From assembly GCA_028228615.1 (NCBI GenBank), contig JAOJBS010000056.1:1-5120 (forward strand): 5,120 nucleotides of DNA, written 5' to 3'. Origin of the DNA: UBA4421 sp028228615. GTDB taxonomy: Bacteria > Pseudomonadota > Gammaproteobacteria > Pseudomonadales > Azotimanducaceae. Positions 5,033-5,120 of the stretch are shown one piece after another; position 1 is the stretch's first letter; each line of letters opens with the position of its first letter. A program made the translations under genes and the position numbers. The notes beneath the pieces are model-generated. The model saw only the letters and a list, made by a program, of their open reading frames with translations. It searched no databases and had not been told where the DNA came from.

Positions 5033-5120
5033 CAGGCCAGCAAGCCACTCGTCGTCGGAACCTTCGTTGATAGAAGCAAAAAGGGGCGTCGTTAAATAGC
5101 GCTCGCCAGTGTCCGCAAGC
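5027..5120 (-). CDS. C-terminal end of a cysteine synthase-like PLP enzyme (partial)
   Basis: The minus strand has an open frame entering from the right edge and ending at TAA (5029-5027). It gives 30 residues that begin LADTGERYLTTPLFASI and end in EWLAGLK. The segment GERYL(S/T)TPLF is the characteristic C-terminal strand of O-acetylserine sulfhydrylases (CysK and close relatives), which make cysteine from O-acetylserine and sulfide using PLP. E. coli CysK has SSGERYLSTALF at the same place, and CysM has a more different DRGDRYLSTGVF, so a CysK-type enzyme is favoured. Only about a tenth of the protein is inside the window, so the assignment rests on this one motif and I give no symbol. It converges on the preceding plus-strand gene with 17 bases between the two stops. 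Confidence 0.7.
   Translation of the reverse strand, partial: LADTGERYLTTPLFASINEGSDDEWLAGLK

Overview
The window looks like chromosome of a Gammaproteobacterium. It carries a NudE-type Nudix hydrolase followed closely by CysQ, an arrangement I recall from pseudomonads and relatives, and an almost ideal E. coli-type LexA box. The base composition is moderate and coding is dense. I cannot name a genus; a free-living, possibly marine, lineage related to Pseudomonas or Cellvibrio is an inference. No tRNA, rRNA, CRISPR array, transposase or integrase is visible.

Layout. Bases 1-1272 are a housekeeping pair on the plus strand: the 3' part of nudE (ADP-sugar/dinucleotide hydrolase) and, 10 bases later, complete cysQ (3'(2'),5'-bisphosphate nucleotidase). 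A gap of about 600 bases follows (1273-1880). It holds a 12-bp tandem repeat rich in TTGCGCAA palindromes, a strong LexA/SOS operator with no recognisable SOS gene beside it, a possible 42-codon minus-strand ORF just downstream of that operator, and a long U-free polypurine leader before the next gene.

From 1881 to 5009 three plus-strand genes are separated by gaps of about 150-190 bases: an acyl-CoA dehydrogenase-fold flavoprotein that resembles group D flavin monooxygenases (HpaH/HsaA type) more than true dehydrogenases, a ketopantoate-reductase-family (PanE/ApbA-like) NAD(P)-dependent reductase, and a 192-residue protein that looks like a duplicated ferredoxin-like (NIPSNAP/Dabb-like) domain. 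Together they suggest an oxidation-reduction module for a small molecule, but the substrate cannot be read from the sequence. The right edge carries, on the minus strand, the last 30 codons of a cysteine-synthase-like PLP enzyme, converging on the module.

A recurring theme is that the larger gaps hold short (11-12 bp) tandem repeats, all different in sequence. The best leads are the orphan LexA box with its candidate small ORF, and the three-gene redox module.
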